Shown here piece after piece: positions 47,801 to 56,790 of a stretch of 64,000 nt of DNA. The notes below the pieces were generated by a model that made no database searches, was not told the DNA's origin, and saw only the letters and a list, made by a program, of their open reading frames with translations. The position numbers were made by a program, and so were the translations under genes. How positions within the stretch are numbered: the first letter of the stretch is position 1; each line of letters opens with the position of its first letter. The stretch is from Mactra quadrangularis (taxonomy: Eukaryota; Mollusca; Bivalvia; Venerida; Mactridae), in assembly GCA_025267735.1 (NCBI GenBank), contig CM046303.1, positions 36,035,380-36,099,379 of the forward strand, in the 5' to 3' direction.

Positions 47801-50220
47801 CATTATGATTCATTTTTAGAATGAAAATATGTTGATTTTTGTGTATGAAATCTACCATCACTGTTAACTCTTCTTCCCTCCAAACCCTTTTAGCGGCTGC
47901 ACTACTTTCCATTTTGTTTTCGTCTGCAGCTTGACATACAGGTGCGCGCTCTATGACGTCATTCAATTTTGGACTGGTTTTGATATTTTACATAGCCGAT
48001 TTGCAAAAAGGAGCGAAAATGTTAATGAAACGCGTCGTAAGGAAATATCACCAAACGGCAAGTTATGATTGGCAATGGCAATGAACACATGCGAGAGATT
48101 TTAAATTTTGATGAAACGGGTCCTTATTCTGAAAATATTAAATATGATTTTTGTGACTTCTTAATACAATATTGATTTACATGTATGCACATAAAATAAA
48201 ACTTTTAAAGCGGTCCTTTTACCTCTGTACGAACATGTTTACATCTGTCATTCTTTACACAGACTTTTGAAAACTAAAGTAGAATAGATGGTGTGGCTAT
48301 AGATAGATACCCATTGAGGTTTAAACATACTTCATAACTTACATTGATATTACTGTAGTTAAAAGCAATCATTTATTTCACATTTTTATAATGATTCAGA
48401 CTGTATTAAAAAAGGAGAATATACAACAATTTTCTCTTTATATGTCACATTATTCTGTGTGTACCAAATCGCTGATTTGTGCAAAAGTTGTCTTCAGTAT
48501 AAGTGAGGAACAAGGAGTAAAGAGAAATATGTTAATGAAATGAATTGAATTCTAGATTGTCTGTATGACTACTTGTTATTCAAGAAAGTGTCCTTGTATG
48601 CCAGTAACCATATAAGTTTCTTCAGATTGACAATTTAGTTGATTGTCTATTAATATTGATGAAGTTCTTGTTTTTTATACATAACATTGTCAGATTTTTC
48701 TGTTGGTAAACTTTTTTATCACATTTGGTTATTAACTATCTTGTGATTAGAAGTAATAAATTGGGCTAGCTTAGTTGGTAGCATGCTGGTCTTCTGATCA
48801 AGGGGTGGGGCATACTTTCATGGAGTTTGGTCATGAAATGATTTCTATGACAGTTCTCTCCGACTACCGATTCTTAATCATATAGAGCAGTTGTTAGTCA
48901 CTGATGGAAGTGTTTGCCTAGTAACAGGTTAACAGCTTAATTCAGAGATTTAGCCTTTCCAGGAACAGCAAGTAGGTTGACCGACTGCCGTGATATACAG
49001 TGTGTGGCTACAGTGTTCAACCCAGCAAAAAACAAACTATAAATTGAAAATACTTACAGCTGTACTCCTTTTAAATTCTTTCTTTGAAACTTGTTTTAAA
49101 AACTTACATTTATAGATACCGATAATTGTGATTTCATGGTTTATCTTTACTTAGATACATGTCTCTGTTTGTTTACTAAAACAGTAAAGAAAATTAAACT
49201 TTAATGAAAAGCCTAATTGTTTATCTTTCCTTGATTGTGTTTTATTAGAAGTTCTTATTTATTGGATTAAGTAAAAATGTCTGAAATTAAACATTTTCTG
49301 AGATTAGATTCCCACTAAAGTTAGTTGGTCTTAGATTTCTGTCTGCAGAAAACACCAATAAGACCATGTATCCTAGCAGCTGATAAATTAGGAATTAAAG
49401 AGAACAACTTTTTTTCTATGATGTTAATGTGGCTGTATGGTTACAAAACTTTGATTTTATTTCAACTATTCCATCTGTGACGACAAGGACAAGAGTTTGC
49501 TAAATGGGCACTAGTTATATACTTGTCACATGTAGACCTTAAAAACTTATGCTCAGAGATTTTGACTGGCCTAACAGTTTAACACTGTTCTTTGACTATA
49601 ACTTTCCTGTACTTGGCTTACCATGTTGTAAAAGTTCAGTTAAAGGTCTGCTTCCATTTATACCTGTTCAGTTGACATTAGAACCTTTTATGATCAACCC
49701 TGATATATCAAGTGACTCTCTAAGTTGCCATTTACAACTGGATTGAGTGAAGAAATCACTTATACATTTCTTGCAGTGCTCTTGTAAGAATTGAAAAGAG
49801 AGAACTTGGTATTATAAGCAAGTGGACCATTGCTCTTACACCTTCTGGCAGGTGATCCTTCACAGTACCTATTTACACCTGGGTGGAGTGGAAGAACTAT
49901 AAGTAGCTCCAGGAAATTAGCAGTGCCCTAGTGGGGTTCGAAGACAGTACCTCTTGATCACCAAGCACACATCCTACCACTGGACTACTGCTCCTACATA
50001 GTAGTTTAACTTAATATATTCAATGTTCTCTGTTTATATTTACAGTATTGATGGTGAATTTGTACCAAAGGAAGGAGATGATGTCAGCTATAAAGTTGTT
50101 CAATTACCATTGAATCATAACAAGAAACAAGCTGTACATGTGAAAATTACTCACCTGGCTCCTGGTGTCTCACATGAAACTTGGAATTCATCAAGTCCTA
50201 CTGTTTCTCCTAGAACATGA
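32705..50220 (+). CDS. CARHSP1: CARHSP1/CSDC2-family cold-shock-domain RNA-binding protein (three coding exons)
   Basis: Exons 32705-32844, 46580-46702 and 50046-50220 splice in phase into 145 codons, close to human CARHSP1 (147, from memory). Family members bind single-stranded RNA and regulate mRNA stability in the cytoplasm. Residues 1-46 are a polar tail with VPSPVPTRRNRTYS: the RNRTYS at 41-46 fits the Akt/RSK consensus RxRxxS and aligns with the phosphorylated Ser52 of the human protein, while Ser35 in VPSP aligns with its proline-directed Ser41. The cold-shock domain spans about 57-125: TGKVKEF, RNP1 KGHGFI (68-73; the His is characteristic of this subfamily), RNP2 IFVHIS (82-87), DGEFVPKEGDDVSYKV, then ITHLAPG and HETW (131-134). 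The tail ends SSPTVSPRT. CSDC2 is the alternative orthology. The first exon includes only 8 nt of leader, so at least one 5' UTR exon lies upstream. All introns are full of transposons. Confidence 0.95.
33337..33542. mobile_element. Short MITE with perfect 5-bp duplication TTTAT
   Basis: The ends are CGGCCTTTTTTCCC and, reversed, CAGGGCTTTTTTCAG. TTTAT is duplicated at 33332-33336 and 33543-33547. It is the intact sibling of 24903-25282 and lies in the first coding intron. Confidence 0.85.
33705..34067. mobile_element. hAT-like MITE with perfect 6-bp duplication GACCTT
   Basis: The ends are CAGACTTTCCGAAGTG and, reversed, CAGACATTCCGAAAAGTG. GACCTT is exactly duplicated at 33699-33704 and 34068-34073. 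An internal palindrome GTCCAGTGAT...ATCACTGGAC lies at about 33752-33782. The 6-bp duplication distinguishes it from the 5- and 8-bp groups. Confidence 0.85.
34464..34923. mobile_element. hAT MITE with perfect 8-bp duplication TTTATAAT
   Basis: The ends are TAGGGCTGTGAATCG and, reversed, TAAGGCTGCGGTGAG. TTTATAAT flanks both sides (34456-34463 and 34924-34931). The interior repeats CGATCC/CGAATAT motifs. The open frame across it has no recognisable domain. Confidence 0.9.
34932..35875. other. Intron sequence without recognisable features
   Basis: A doubled ACTCCACCAGAGCAT motif occurs at about 35784 and 35834. Otherwise nothing supported. Confidence 0.4.
36868..37960 (+). repeat. Dispersed repeat, inverted copy of 39235-39965
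   Basis: It begins AGGGGTCTAGCTAGAACC and shares AAATAGGGAGAAGTGGTGGG, CATTTTAATGAAGACGA, TTATCTCTATAAAAGCTTA and TGTAATCAAGCGTGTA with the reverse strand of 39235-39965. This copy is about 350 bp longer through an insertion near 37000-37380. No protein frame is visible. Confidence 0.75.
38060..38470 (+). repeat. Dispersed repeat shared with 55770-56175
   Basis: The copies share GGTCACGTTCAGGTGACCTT, GAATTGTTATGATACGTAA-type and GTCTAGATGAAAGCTACG stretches over about 400 bp in the same orientation. Beyond GTCTACTGGATAT the two copies lose similarity. Confidence 0.8.
38999..40082. mobile_element. hAT element with perfect 8-bp duplication CCTTTAAA, carrying a nested repeat
   Basis: The ends are TAGGGCCGTCATC and, reversed, TAGGACTGTCATTG. 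CCTTTAAA is exactly duplicated at 38991-38998 and 40083-40090. Subterminal ATATCGAT motifs are mirrored. The middle (39235-39965) is an inverted copy of 36868-37960, so that repeat inserted into this element. Confidence 0.9.
39235..39965 (-). repeat. Nested inverted copy of the 36868-37960 repeat
   Basis: On the minus strand it starts AGGGGTCTAGCTATAGGAC and ends near 39235 within an AATTGGCATGTAATTGGCAT duplication. It lies inside the hAT element 38999-40082. Confidence 0.75.
40419..40474. repeat. 17-bp perfect inverted repeat
   Basis: GCTTTGTGCCCTGGTAC (40419-40435) and GTACCAGGGCACAAAGC (40458-40474) are exact complements around a 22-nt loop. It could be a small MITE or a hairpin in the intron RNA. 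Confidence 0.85.
40615..42121. mobile_element. Foldback element with GGAATTCC-palindrome arms
   Basis: The outer ends ACCTACCCAAGTAAAAATGA and, reversed, ACCTACCCTAGTGAAAAAAT form an inverted repeat. The left arm (40640-41110) is a degenerate ~22-bp array with CCAGTGGAATTCCACCTG. The right arm (41720-42110) carries the same motif in a different spacing. The 600-bp centre is unrelated and slightly richer in CpG. No coding capacity or clear target duplication. Confidence 0.8.
42170..42455 (+). repeat. Two ~170-bp tandem units related to the 9151-type element
   Basis: Units beginning GAAAACATCCAAAATCAAG occur at 42173 and 42341 and include AGAGTTATGCCCCTTTTTTA, like the units of 2029-3363 and 9151-10698. 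Probably a truncated member of a related family. Confidence 0.65.
42542..42823. mobile_element. hAT-like MITE with GGGCGGATCCAG ends and 5-bp duplication ACATG
   Basis: The left end is CAGGGGCGGATCCAGG and the right end reversed CATGGGCGGATCCAGC. ACATG flanks both sides (42537-42541 and 42824-42828). Subterminal GGGGGGGTCCGAAC/GACCCCCTGACCC runs include a 14-bp C homopolymer. Confidence 0.9.
42829..43446. other. Intron sequence, nothing recognised
   Basis: AT-rich, without repeats or exons that I can support. Confidence 0.4.
43447..43753. mobile_element. hAT-like MITE with 5-bp duplication AACCC
   Basis: The left end is CAGTGTTTATTTTCG and the right end reversed CAGCAATTATTCTCCC. AACCC is duplicated at 43442-43446 and 43754-43758. 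It is the sibling of 26477-26823, sharing CATTGAGAAATC-like and AAAGGGCCC internal motifs. Confidence 0.85.
43759..44528. other. Intron sequence; short AGCACT hairpin near 44460
   Basis: AGCACTGGAGTGCTGAAGGA with GGAACGAT lies at 44460-44485 and recurs at about 57293-57318, so it is probably one end of another unrecognised element. The rest has nothing supported. Confidence 0.45.
44529..44864 (+). mobile_element. Short non-autonomous Helitron
   Basis: The 5' end TCTATACTATTAAATTTGCG begins with TC after an A. The 3' end has the hairpin CCGTGC-TT-GCACGG (44839-44852), then GCTCCCAT and the terminal CTAG followed by T. This is the A|TC...CTRR|T layout of Helitrons, and no target duplication or inverted ends are expected. 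At 336 bp it has no Rep/helicase and would depend on an autonomous copy. Confidence 0.9.
45040..45540 (-). mobile_element. Fragment of the 6024-7375 foldback family
   Basis: The reverse complement matches the left half of 6024-7375, including AACGATCTCGTTAAAAAATA, a TCGATTTTTTGTGAAAAAAT-like stretch and GTTTACTTGAGCGA. The similarity ends near 45540. It is diverged and lacks its ends. Confidence 0.7.
45743..45775. repeat. Two-copy GGGTTGAGTTGTC motif
   Basis: ACGGGTTGAGTTGTCTACGG is the core of a two-unit array matching those at 5124-5216 and 59907-59995. Confidence 0.65.
45972..46002. repeat. 31-bp near-perfect palindrome containing GGAACGAT
   Basis: TTGGAACGATGCTAA is followed directly by ATTAGCATCGTTCCAA. 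A related shorter palindrome, TGGAACGATAAATCGTTCCA, lies at 62177-62196. They may be footprints or joined ends of one element family. Confidence 0.75.
46282..46352 (-). repeat. tRNA-like SINE head, decayed
   Basis: On the minus strand, GATTGGTTACAACATTGGAC and a B-box-like GGTTCCGATCC are spaced as in a tRNA gene, but the stems are broken. Confidence 0.4.
46580..46702 (+). CDS. CARHSP1: CARHSP1-like coding exon 2 (core of the cold-shock domain)
   Basis: The acceptor GTTACAG precedes 46580 and GTAAGT follows 46702. The 123-nt exon completes Gln47 and encodes SERAKQSEEY then TGKVKEFCRNKGHGFI and ELIFVHIS, so both RNP motifs are on this exon. It ends two bases into Asp88. Skipping it would keep the frame but remove RNA binding. 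Confidence 0.95.
47144..48125. mobile_element. Possible ~1-kb element with ~20-bp inverted ends
   Basis: AAGGGCCCATTTTATCAACA on the left and reversed AAGGACCCGTTTCATCAAAA on the right match at 15 of 20. Both ends are followed by CTCGC-type and GGCAAT-rich sequence (GCCAATTGCGTTTCATCAAA at 47209). It lies in the last intron. No clear target duplication or protein frame. Confidence 0.6.
48126..48762. other. Intron sequence, nothing recognised
   Basis: AT-rich, without a supported repeat or exon. Confidence 0.4.
48763..49000 (+). repeat. SINE copy with tRNA-like head and conserved core
   Basis: The head GGGCTAGCTTAGTTGGTAGC (A box) is followed by CTTCTGATCA, where the anticodon arm would be. 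The core with TTTGGTCATGAAATGATTTC, GTTAGTCACTGATGGAAG and CAGGTTAACAGCTTAATTC matches 16314-16560 in order. Confidence 0.75.
49840..49998 (-). repeat. tRNA-derived SINE directly upstream of coding exon 3
   Basis: On the minus strand the head GGAGCAGTAGTCCAGTGGTA (A box) and B box GTCTTCGAACCCC are correctly spaced, followed by a body of about 90 bp. The element ends only ~47 bp before the acceptor of the last exon, so it probably lies between the branch point region and older intron sequence. Confidence 0.7.
50046..50220 (+). CDS. CARHSP1: CARHSP1-like coding exon 3 and stop
   Basis: The acceptor TTTATATTTACAG ends at 50045. The exon completes Asp88 and encodes IDGEFVPKEGDDVSYKVVQL, then NKKQAVHVKITHLAPGVSHE and TW, closing with SSPTVSPRT and TGA at 50218-50220. 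It carries the last strands of the cold-shock domain and the short Ser/Pro-rich tail. Confidence 0.95.
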
Positions 50221-53086
50221 ATTTCCTTTAAAAATGACTCATATGAATGAAATTTTGATTTCACTTTTAGTTTGCATCATCTACACAAACTTGTTGCAAT
50301 ATATGCAAAATGATGACTATTTGACAAATTGTGTATAGATTGACTATTGGCAAAATCATTTTAAATATATAACTGTTACACAGTTTTGATAATCATTTGT
50401 ATTATGATATGAATCATTCTGTAAGAAAAAGGTTTCCATGGCAACATTTTCGTACAAAGTCTGTAACATTGACTATTGTTTCAAATGCCAAGTTGTCTGA
50501 CTTTAGCATTAAATAATTTATAATCTGTATGTTGCTATCCTACTTACAGATCAAAGAACTTTTAAATCTTAATTTCTCTGATGTCAGAATGACTATAATA
50601 AATATGGATGTTGAAGGTCAAAAGTTTAATACATGTATGTGTATTTGTTACGAAAATCTGTCTAAATATTATTAGGAACCAGTAAAATGTCATTATGATC
50701 ATATTGTTATTATTTTGTCCTGTTACCATGGTAATTGTGTTGTCACAGAATGATTGATATTATTTAGTTTATACCTCATGTATGATATTCTGATACTATT
50801 ACATGTTTGTAAACAAGTTTATTATTAAAACACAACATAGTATTGTTTTAAGGATTGCTTCTCAGCTTTTTTTGGACATAAATTAAACTGTAGTCAGTTT
50901 CCAACTTTTTTAGCTACAAACACAGCACTGAGCCTTATTTACATTGTTGACTAAAAAACAATGGTGATAGTATGAAGATAACATTATTCTATTATTGATT
51001 TGGTTTAACTATATTTCTCAATTCTCAAGATATATAATAAATTCAATGTCTGTCATCCACCAAGTTTATGATCGATACTAAGGCTTGCATTCCAATAGCA
51101 ACTACTAATTTAGTATGTTAAAATCTTTCTGTTTTTTTATAATTAAATATATTTTACTGATTGGAAATTGTCAATTTAAACCAATCTCATTATGAAAATC
51201 ACATGTATAGTGAAATCAGTCTCATGAATGTGTCTTGATCTAATAATCTTGACCTGAAATGGGCCTTATTTTTAGGTGCCCAGGTAAATTGTTTCACCAC
51301 TTCAGGGCAATAACAAATACAATTTGAATTTTAGGATAACTATGTTTGCATTCGACAATATTTCTGAATATTGACATTTTAATGACAATTTGAAGTCTAA
51401 AATTGTGAAGTGGCCATTTATTGAATTGTTTGATTGTATTTTTAGTATTGCTTAAAATGACTTCGATATTCCTAAATGATAATGTTAAAGTCTTATTTAT
51501 AATCCGTAAGACATGTAACTCAGGACTGAGGTTTATATCAAATAGTTTATATACATACAACATATATAATATACATTGAATATATTATATGTTATAGAAA
51601 TATTCTATATATCAAATTTATGAGTGTATAAGTTAGTCCTGTTTTAGTGCCATAGTGCCATAACAAATTATATATCAGTTTTACCTGTATGTCAATGTAT
51701 TGTTTAGAACTTAGTCAATGATGGATCCATTAAATCTTGTTTGCATAGATTAGATAAACAAATTTAGTTTGTCTAAGAATTATGAAATTATCTAATGCAT
51801 TATTATGTATATGATGTTATATGTATTCACATAAAGACCTGCTATTTTTAGTTATATGTCTGACTTCAGGGCTTTGAATTCAATTTTGAACTTCTATATG
51901 TAAATTATTAACCATTTTAGGTTGTTTTAAGGGCTAAGATGAATAATAGGTCTAAATTAATGTATGTTATCACACTACATATGAAACTTCTCTTAAAGGT
52001 ATATACAGGCAAATGACAGGGCCAAAAGTAAATAACTAAGTTTAGTCGTTAAAGAAGTGTTAAGTATATAAGAAAACACTTACCACTAACATTTGTCACT
52101 AATTACATATAACTAAACAAATTAAAACATGTGACATACACATTCTTGAAAATGAAATCAGGATACCAAGGGAATTACCAAGCTATTTATAGATCTGTTA
52201 TATGCCATACTTGTTGAAATAAAAACATTCTCATTGGCTGCTTTTTGTCTTTTTTAACATTCTGAGGTGGTAAGGGTGTCTATGTACATTGTAATCAAAT
52301 TATACTTATGTTGAGCAATAGCAAACACTAGAATCTTCTCATCAGTAAATGAGCATTTTAACACTAATCTGTTTTAGCTTGCTAACCTGACCCATATAAG
52401 TCTAGTTAGGAAACACCTGAAATATTAAGAGAAAGACATGTTTGCCAAGTAATATATCAGTTTGTCTGTTGCAACCACAATTCTAAAAATATAATGCAAA
52501 TCAGGAAAAGTGGAAGACCCCGAAGTACATGTATAAGTTTTGCCTTGTTATTCTTTAATTGCGACAACATCAATTTTTGTTCATTAAAATCCAAGTTGGT
52601 GACTTTTCAATTATAAATCTATTGTACTTGCATAGTGTTACATGCAGTTTTACCTTTACCCTAATATTTAATGAGTACATGTTTTTCCAAGTAGAATGTT
52701 TTGAAATCATTAAGACAGACTAACGTTATCTGGCTATCTCAATACCATTTAATATTAATGACTTGAGTATTGGTCTATGTTACAACAAGTTTGTCTTGTA
52801 TTTTGTATGAATGTTGTTAACAAGCTTTAAATCACTGTATAATAAGAACATAAAATGATCACAATATTTTTTGATATAATATTGAAAAAACTTGTGTGTA
52901 ATTTGTTAACTGTATTTTGTTAGTGATTTGTTAATTGTAAATTTGTTACTGATATTGCAGCATTTTTGTTATGGATTTCATGTATCATAGTGTTTGATAT
53001 GACATCATTGTATGCTCATACTGTTTTAATGTTGTTTATTCTTGTAAAAAAACTGATTTAAAATCCATTTAAAATATGGTTTGAAG
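50221..53086 (+). other. Probable 3' UTR and downstream sequence of the CARHSP1-like gene
   Basis: The stretch is AT-rich, largely free of recognisable repeats and contrasts with the repeat-filled introns, which fits a long 3' UTR. AATAAA occurs at 50597-50602, 51036-51041 and 52218-52223, and ATTAAA near 50824. I cannot say which is used. The minus-strand open frame 51294-51563 looks like chance. Confidence 0.45.
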
Positions 53087-53494
53087 CAGGGCTGTCACAA
53101 TTTACTGGTATATTGCAATAGGCAGCTGCTGCAATGCATACCTCGGTACGATTTTAACATATTGGTATTTGGCGATATTTTTTATTTCATTGGAAAAATT
53201 TTCCCTTCACGAAATAAAAGTAGCAAACATTAGTTTTTCCATTGTTCAATCCATCTAACTTTTAATTACATGAGTTTAACCAATTGGGACACGTCACATT
53301 CCTCAATGACCGTATATGCTTAAAAAGGCTAGATTCTATCAGTAGCTACATGTAAGATTTGCAATGTTTCTGTTAAATACAGCGGAGACAAAACGAATCT
53401 AAAAGCCCACATTATATCGTGGTAAGTATCGCGATACGATGCCAGCATATTGCAGTATATCGGGATATGCTTCTGGCGTATTGTGACAGCTGTA
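53087..53494. mobile_element. hAT MITE with near-perfect 8-bp duplication
   Basis: The ends are CAGGGCTGTCACAATTTAC and, reversed, TACAGCTGTCACAATACGCC. The flanks GTTTGAAG (53079-53086) and GTTGGAAG (53495-53502) match at 7 of 8. Subterminal TATTGCA and ATCGCGATACG motifs are mirrored. Confidence 0.8.
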
Positions 53495-53729
53495 GTTGGA
53501 AGTGTAATGTTTTCATTTCAATTTCTTTTGTGTTCATCAATCTATTCTTGCATGAATTTGTTATACACTCTATTTCGAGTTTGTACTGTATCAACTGATT
53601 TTTTATATGAAAAACTTAGTACAGTGAATTCCATACATTTAGTTGCAGTTTTCTCATTACTTCCTTTGTCTATTGGGCACTAAAATATTATTTTGTACGG
53701 TATATGATATACATGTATACAGAATATTA

Positions 53730-53735
53730 AATAAA
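53730..53735 (+). terminator. Candidate poly(A) signal AATAAA
   Basis: AATAAA is followed about 27 bp later by a TTTGTGTTTGG downstream-like element. It is one of several candidates for the CARHSP1-like gene; another AATAAA with a TTTGTTTGTTTTG stretch follows at 55497-55502. Confidence 0.25.
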
Positions 53736-54344
53736 ATGCCTCGAATGCCTAAGAATTCTTTGTGTTTGGATAAAAATATATTTTAGAGGTTTTATTGTAC
53801 ATTAGTATACATTATACATACACAATGTCGGTATCTGATCATGTTTGTTTTATACAAACAGGGATGTTTTTTCTTTTGATGCATGGTGTATTTTCATCCT
53901 TATATCCTATACATTGTTTAATATTACATATGCATGTAATATTTGTATTACACTGTGTAAAATATGTTGTTTTCTTCTACTGTTGATTTTTTCCTCAACT
54001 TTTACTACAATGAATTATTCATCCTCATTTTCATTTCTACCAACATTGTGCTAGCAGTCATTATCATAACACTATAACTACAACACTAGAAAATAATACC
54101 AAACATAATCAGTTGGAACATTGGCTCAAAATAATAACATGTGTTGAGTGCCTATGATAATGCTTGTGAATTATGGCTATAAAGTTGAAACTTTTTTGTA
54201 TGTAGCATAGATATTTTATGTTTGAACATTCATTTTAGGTACATCATGCTACAGAGTTTATGTACATTTTTGCCTCAGATTTACTGCTTTTTGATTACAC
54301 ACGTATGTTAAATATAATGTTGTATTGATGAAATAATTATGTAT

Positions 54345-54481
54345 GCATGGGTGCAAGTTTTCAGGCATAAGTTCAGGTTTTTCGCTACAAATTAGACAAT
54401 GTTTTGCTATTAAATTATGAAGAAAAATGGTTTCAAATTACAGTTTTCAGGTTTTTCAAAATTTTCATCTTGCACCCATGC
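54345..54481. mobile_element. 137-bp MITE with GCATGGGTGCAAG ends
   Basis: GCATGGGTGCAAGTTTTC is mirrored by TCTTGCACCCATGC. GTAT flanks both sides (54341-54344 and 54482-54485). An internal TTCAGGTTTTTC motif occurs twice. Confidence 0.8.
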
Positions 54482-54523
54482 GTATGTCATGTATGTATGT
54501 CTTCTGATAGTTTGCCATTCTGC

Positions 54524-54870
54524 CAGGGGTGTGTAATTCTTGTGCCCAACTTGTCCGACTCATACATTTATGTTTGCAGACGAGTAAATAAATCAATCCC
54601 ACACATCTGCTGACAAGTGATATTTTAGCTGTCAATATACTAAATAATGTAAATGTCTAAATCTTTTCATCATATTCAACAGTGAACTAAACTGTATTAT
54701 ATTGTCAATTATTAAGTATTACTTATAGTATGTATTTAATATCATTATTCTCAATATGTACTTTTGAATATTGAATTTCTGGACAAGCACGTTTTGACCC
54801 TGGACAAGTATATTTTATGATATTTCTTGTACGAGGACAAGTTGAAAAAGCAAGGAATTCCACACCCCTG
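54524..54870. mobile_element. hAT-like MITE with CAGGGGTGTG ends
   Basis: The ends are CAGGGGTGTGTAATTCTTG and, reversed, CAGGGGTGTGGAATTCCTTG. The flanks CATTCTGC and AATTTTGC match at 6 of 8. Subterminal GGACAAG motifs occur at least four times and are mirrored. Confidence 0.8.
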
Positions 54871-55599
54871 AATTTTGCTGTAATTACAATTATCAGACAT
54901 AATTTTGTTTATCCAAATGACTCCTACTTAGGCTTATTTTTTGTATTTAAGTTTATTTTCAACGTACGCTTATGCTATTCAGTTATGTTTGTAACAAATG
55001 AACTAGATTAGACTACTTTAAATGTTGATGTTGAGCTACTAACATCATTTGTCAGTTTTAGATTTATATACTTAAAGGTCCATTATGTTACATATAAATA
55101 GATAAATAACCCATTTGACAACATTGTTGTAATCAAATTTGTACAAAATATCTTTAATACAAAACATCTAGACTGGTTTAGTTCTTTATACAATGTTAAC
55201 TACTATTACTGTGTCTCCTAAATTGACTTGACATGAAGGAAAGCATTGACTTTGAATTTAAACATATAGAAATTTTAAATGAACAATTGAGGTACTCTGA
55301 GAACTAGAATTTATTATGAAGGGAAATATTATGGTATAATTATGTAATAATAACCAAGGATATATAAAAATATTTAAATTTTATAATGATACATTTTAGT
55401 GTATTTGTTATGATGCATGATTAAAAAAAACTGGTTATGTCATACTAGTTGTTTCAATCTATATAATTTGTCTTACATTTGTATATTATAGATTTGAATA
55501 AAAAATAATCTTTTATACCATTTGTTTGTTTTGTATCGATATATCCCTACAGGGCTGGCAAAATTAATTGTCCCTATTGTTTGTGTTATCCCAAGGTAA
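54871..55599. other. No gene visible
   Basis: AT-rich sequence with another AATAAA at 55497. No supported exon or repeat. Confidence 0.4.
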
Positions 55600-56175
55600 G
55601 TACAAACAAGTGGATTTTTAGCCGGATTTGTCAACAGGTGGGGAGTCGGGTGTCCAGTGTCGTTAACAATTGCGTTAATTTTTTTTTCCATATATTTCTG
55701 CCATTTATTGTCAGATCTTTATGAAACTTCATACAATGATGTCATACCATGTGATGAAATGAATTAGAAAGTGACCTATGGCAATCTAATTAAAACCAGA
55801 TCTAAAATTTTCCGCTCGCCGACTCGCTAATTTAAATCTGGTCTTTTTCAAATGAGGGTCACGTTCAGGTGACCTTTTCTTATCATAAAATTAATGACGA
55901 ATTGTTATGATACGTAAATTGTATACATCGCCTACGTCACGCAATTTGAAATAAGCCGTCCAATCGCAGACTGTGAATATTACCGCTGTTAAATCAGCTA
56001 GCAAATTTTGGCCAAAAATCAGAAATTATGAAATCAAAATGTTATTGATAAGTGTTTTGTCTAGATGAAAGCTACGAATTGATCGGTCCACAAAGTTCAT
56101 CTCGACGTGACCTTCCACGGAGACAGTAGAGATCCAGTATGACAGAGGTCTACAGGATATCTATTTACGGAGATT
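55600..56175 (+). repeat. Adjacent dispersed repeats shared with 17640-17740 and 38060-38470
   Basis: The first part (55600-55765) matches 17570-17740 (TTAACAATTGCGTTAA, TGCCATTTATT, CTTTATGAAACTTCATACAA). The second (55770-56175) matches 38060-38470. At 38 kb the first part is missing, so these may be two families placed side by side or one truncated differently. Confidence 0.7.
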
Positions 56176-56183
56176 GGACCTAT

Positions 56184-56255
56184 CGCGACTGGGCTCGAAC
56201 CCGCGATCTCCAGATTCGAAGTCGGATATTCTAACCACTACGCCACGAACGCGGC
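56184..56255 (-). repeat. tRNA-derived SINE head (72 bp)
   Basis: On the minus strand it reads GCCGCGTTCGTGGCGTAGTG, with A box TGGCGTAGTGG, an anticodon-like loop CTTCGAA and B box GGTTCGAGCCC. The acceptor stem pairs only partly and no CCA-ready terminator is present, so I call it a SINE head and not a tRNA gene. The SINE body would extend toward lower coordinates. Confidence 0.65.
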
Positions 56256-56399
56256 TAAACAAAGATTCGTCCACAAATATTTTCGTAACTGGAAAAAAGT
56301 TAGGGTCGAAATTTCTTGGGACAAACTCAAATGTAAACAAAGATTTATCTCCATGGGCCCGTTGCCTAACGATTTCGCTACGAATCGCTATGAAAAAGC

Positions 56400-56790
56400 G
56401 CTTTCTTGCAGCTCTTCTTTATAGGAAACGGCTTGCTATTTACGTCACAAACCAAGATGGCGGCCTGTGCTGATATCCACAAAGCGCCTGTTGCAATTGC
56501 ATGGTTTCAGGGCAATTTCAAATTAATATTTATTTAAAAAGTATAAAATCATTGCTTTAACATATGTTTATATGAACAATTACAAATATTTATTAATTTC
56601 AATTCATCATTAGTCAGTCAAACATGAAAAACAAATTGTCTGAAAACAGGAAGTCACATTATTGCGGAGGCAGCCATTTTGATTTGTAACAGCGCTCTCG
56701 GGTAGCGAAAAAAAATTACGCTAGCTTTCGCTACGTAGCGAAATGAAGCAATATCTTGTAGCAAGTCGTTTCCTATGATTTTGTTAGAAG
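56400..56790. mobile_element. Imperfect foldback element
   Basis: TATAGGAAACGGCTTGCTA on the left is mirrored by reversed CATAGGAAACGACTTGCTA on the right, and CAAGATGGCGGCCTG by CAAAATGGCTGCCTC further in. A CGCTACGTAGCG palindrome is at 56727-56738. Exact ends are unclear. Confidence 0.5.

Noticed and set aside
50221..55500. Several 60-90-codon open frames downstream of the CARHSP1-like stop
   Set aside because: AT-rich chance frames dominated by Leu, Ile, Phe and Cys, without splice signals or domains; some overlap MITEs.
56184..56255. Possible tRNA-Arg gene on the minus strand
   Set aside because: A and B boxes and length fit, but the acceptor and anticodon stems do not pair properly and SINE-like sequence follows, so it is called a SINE head.
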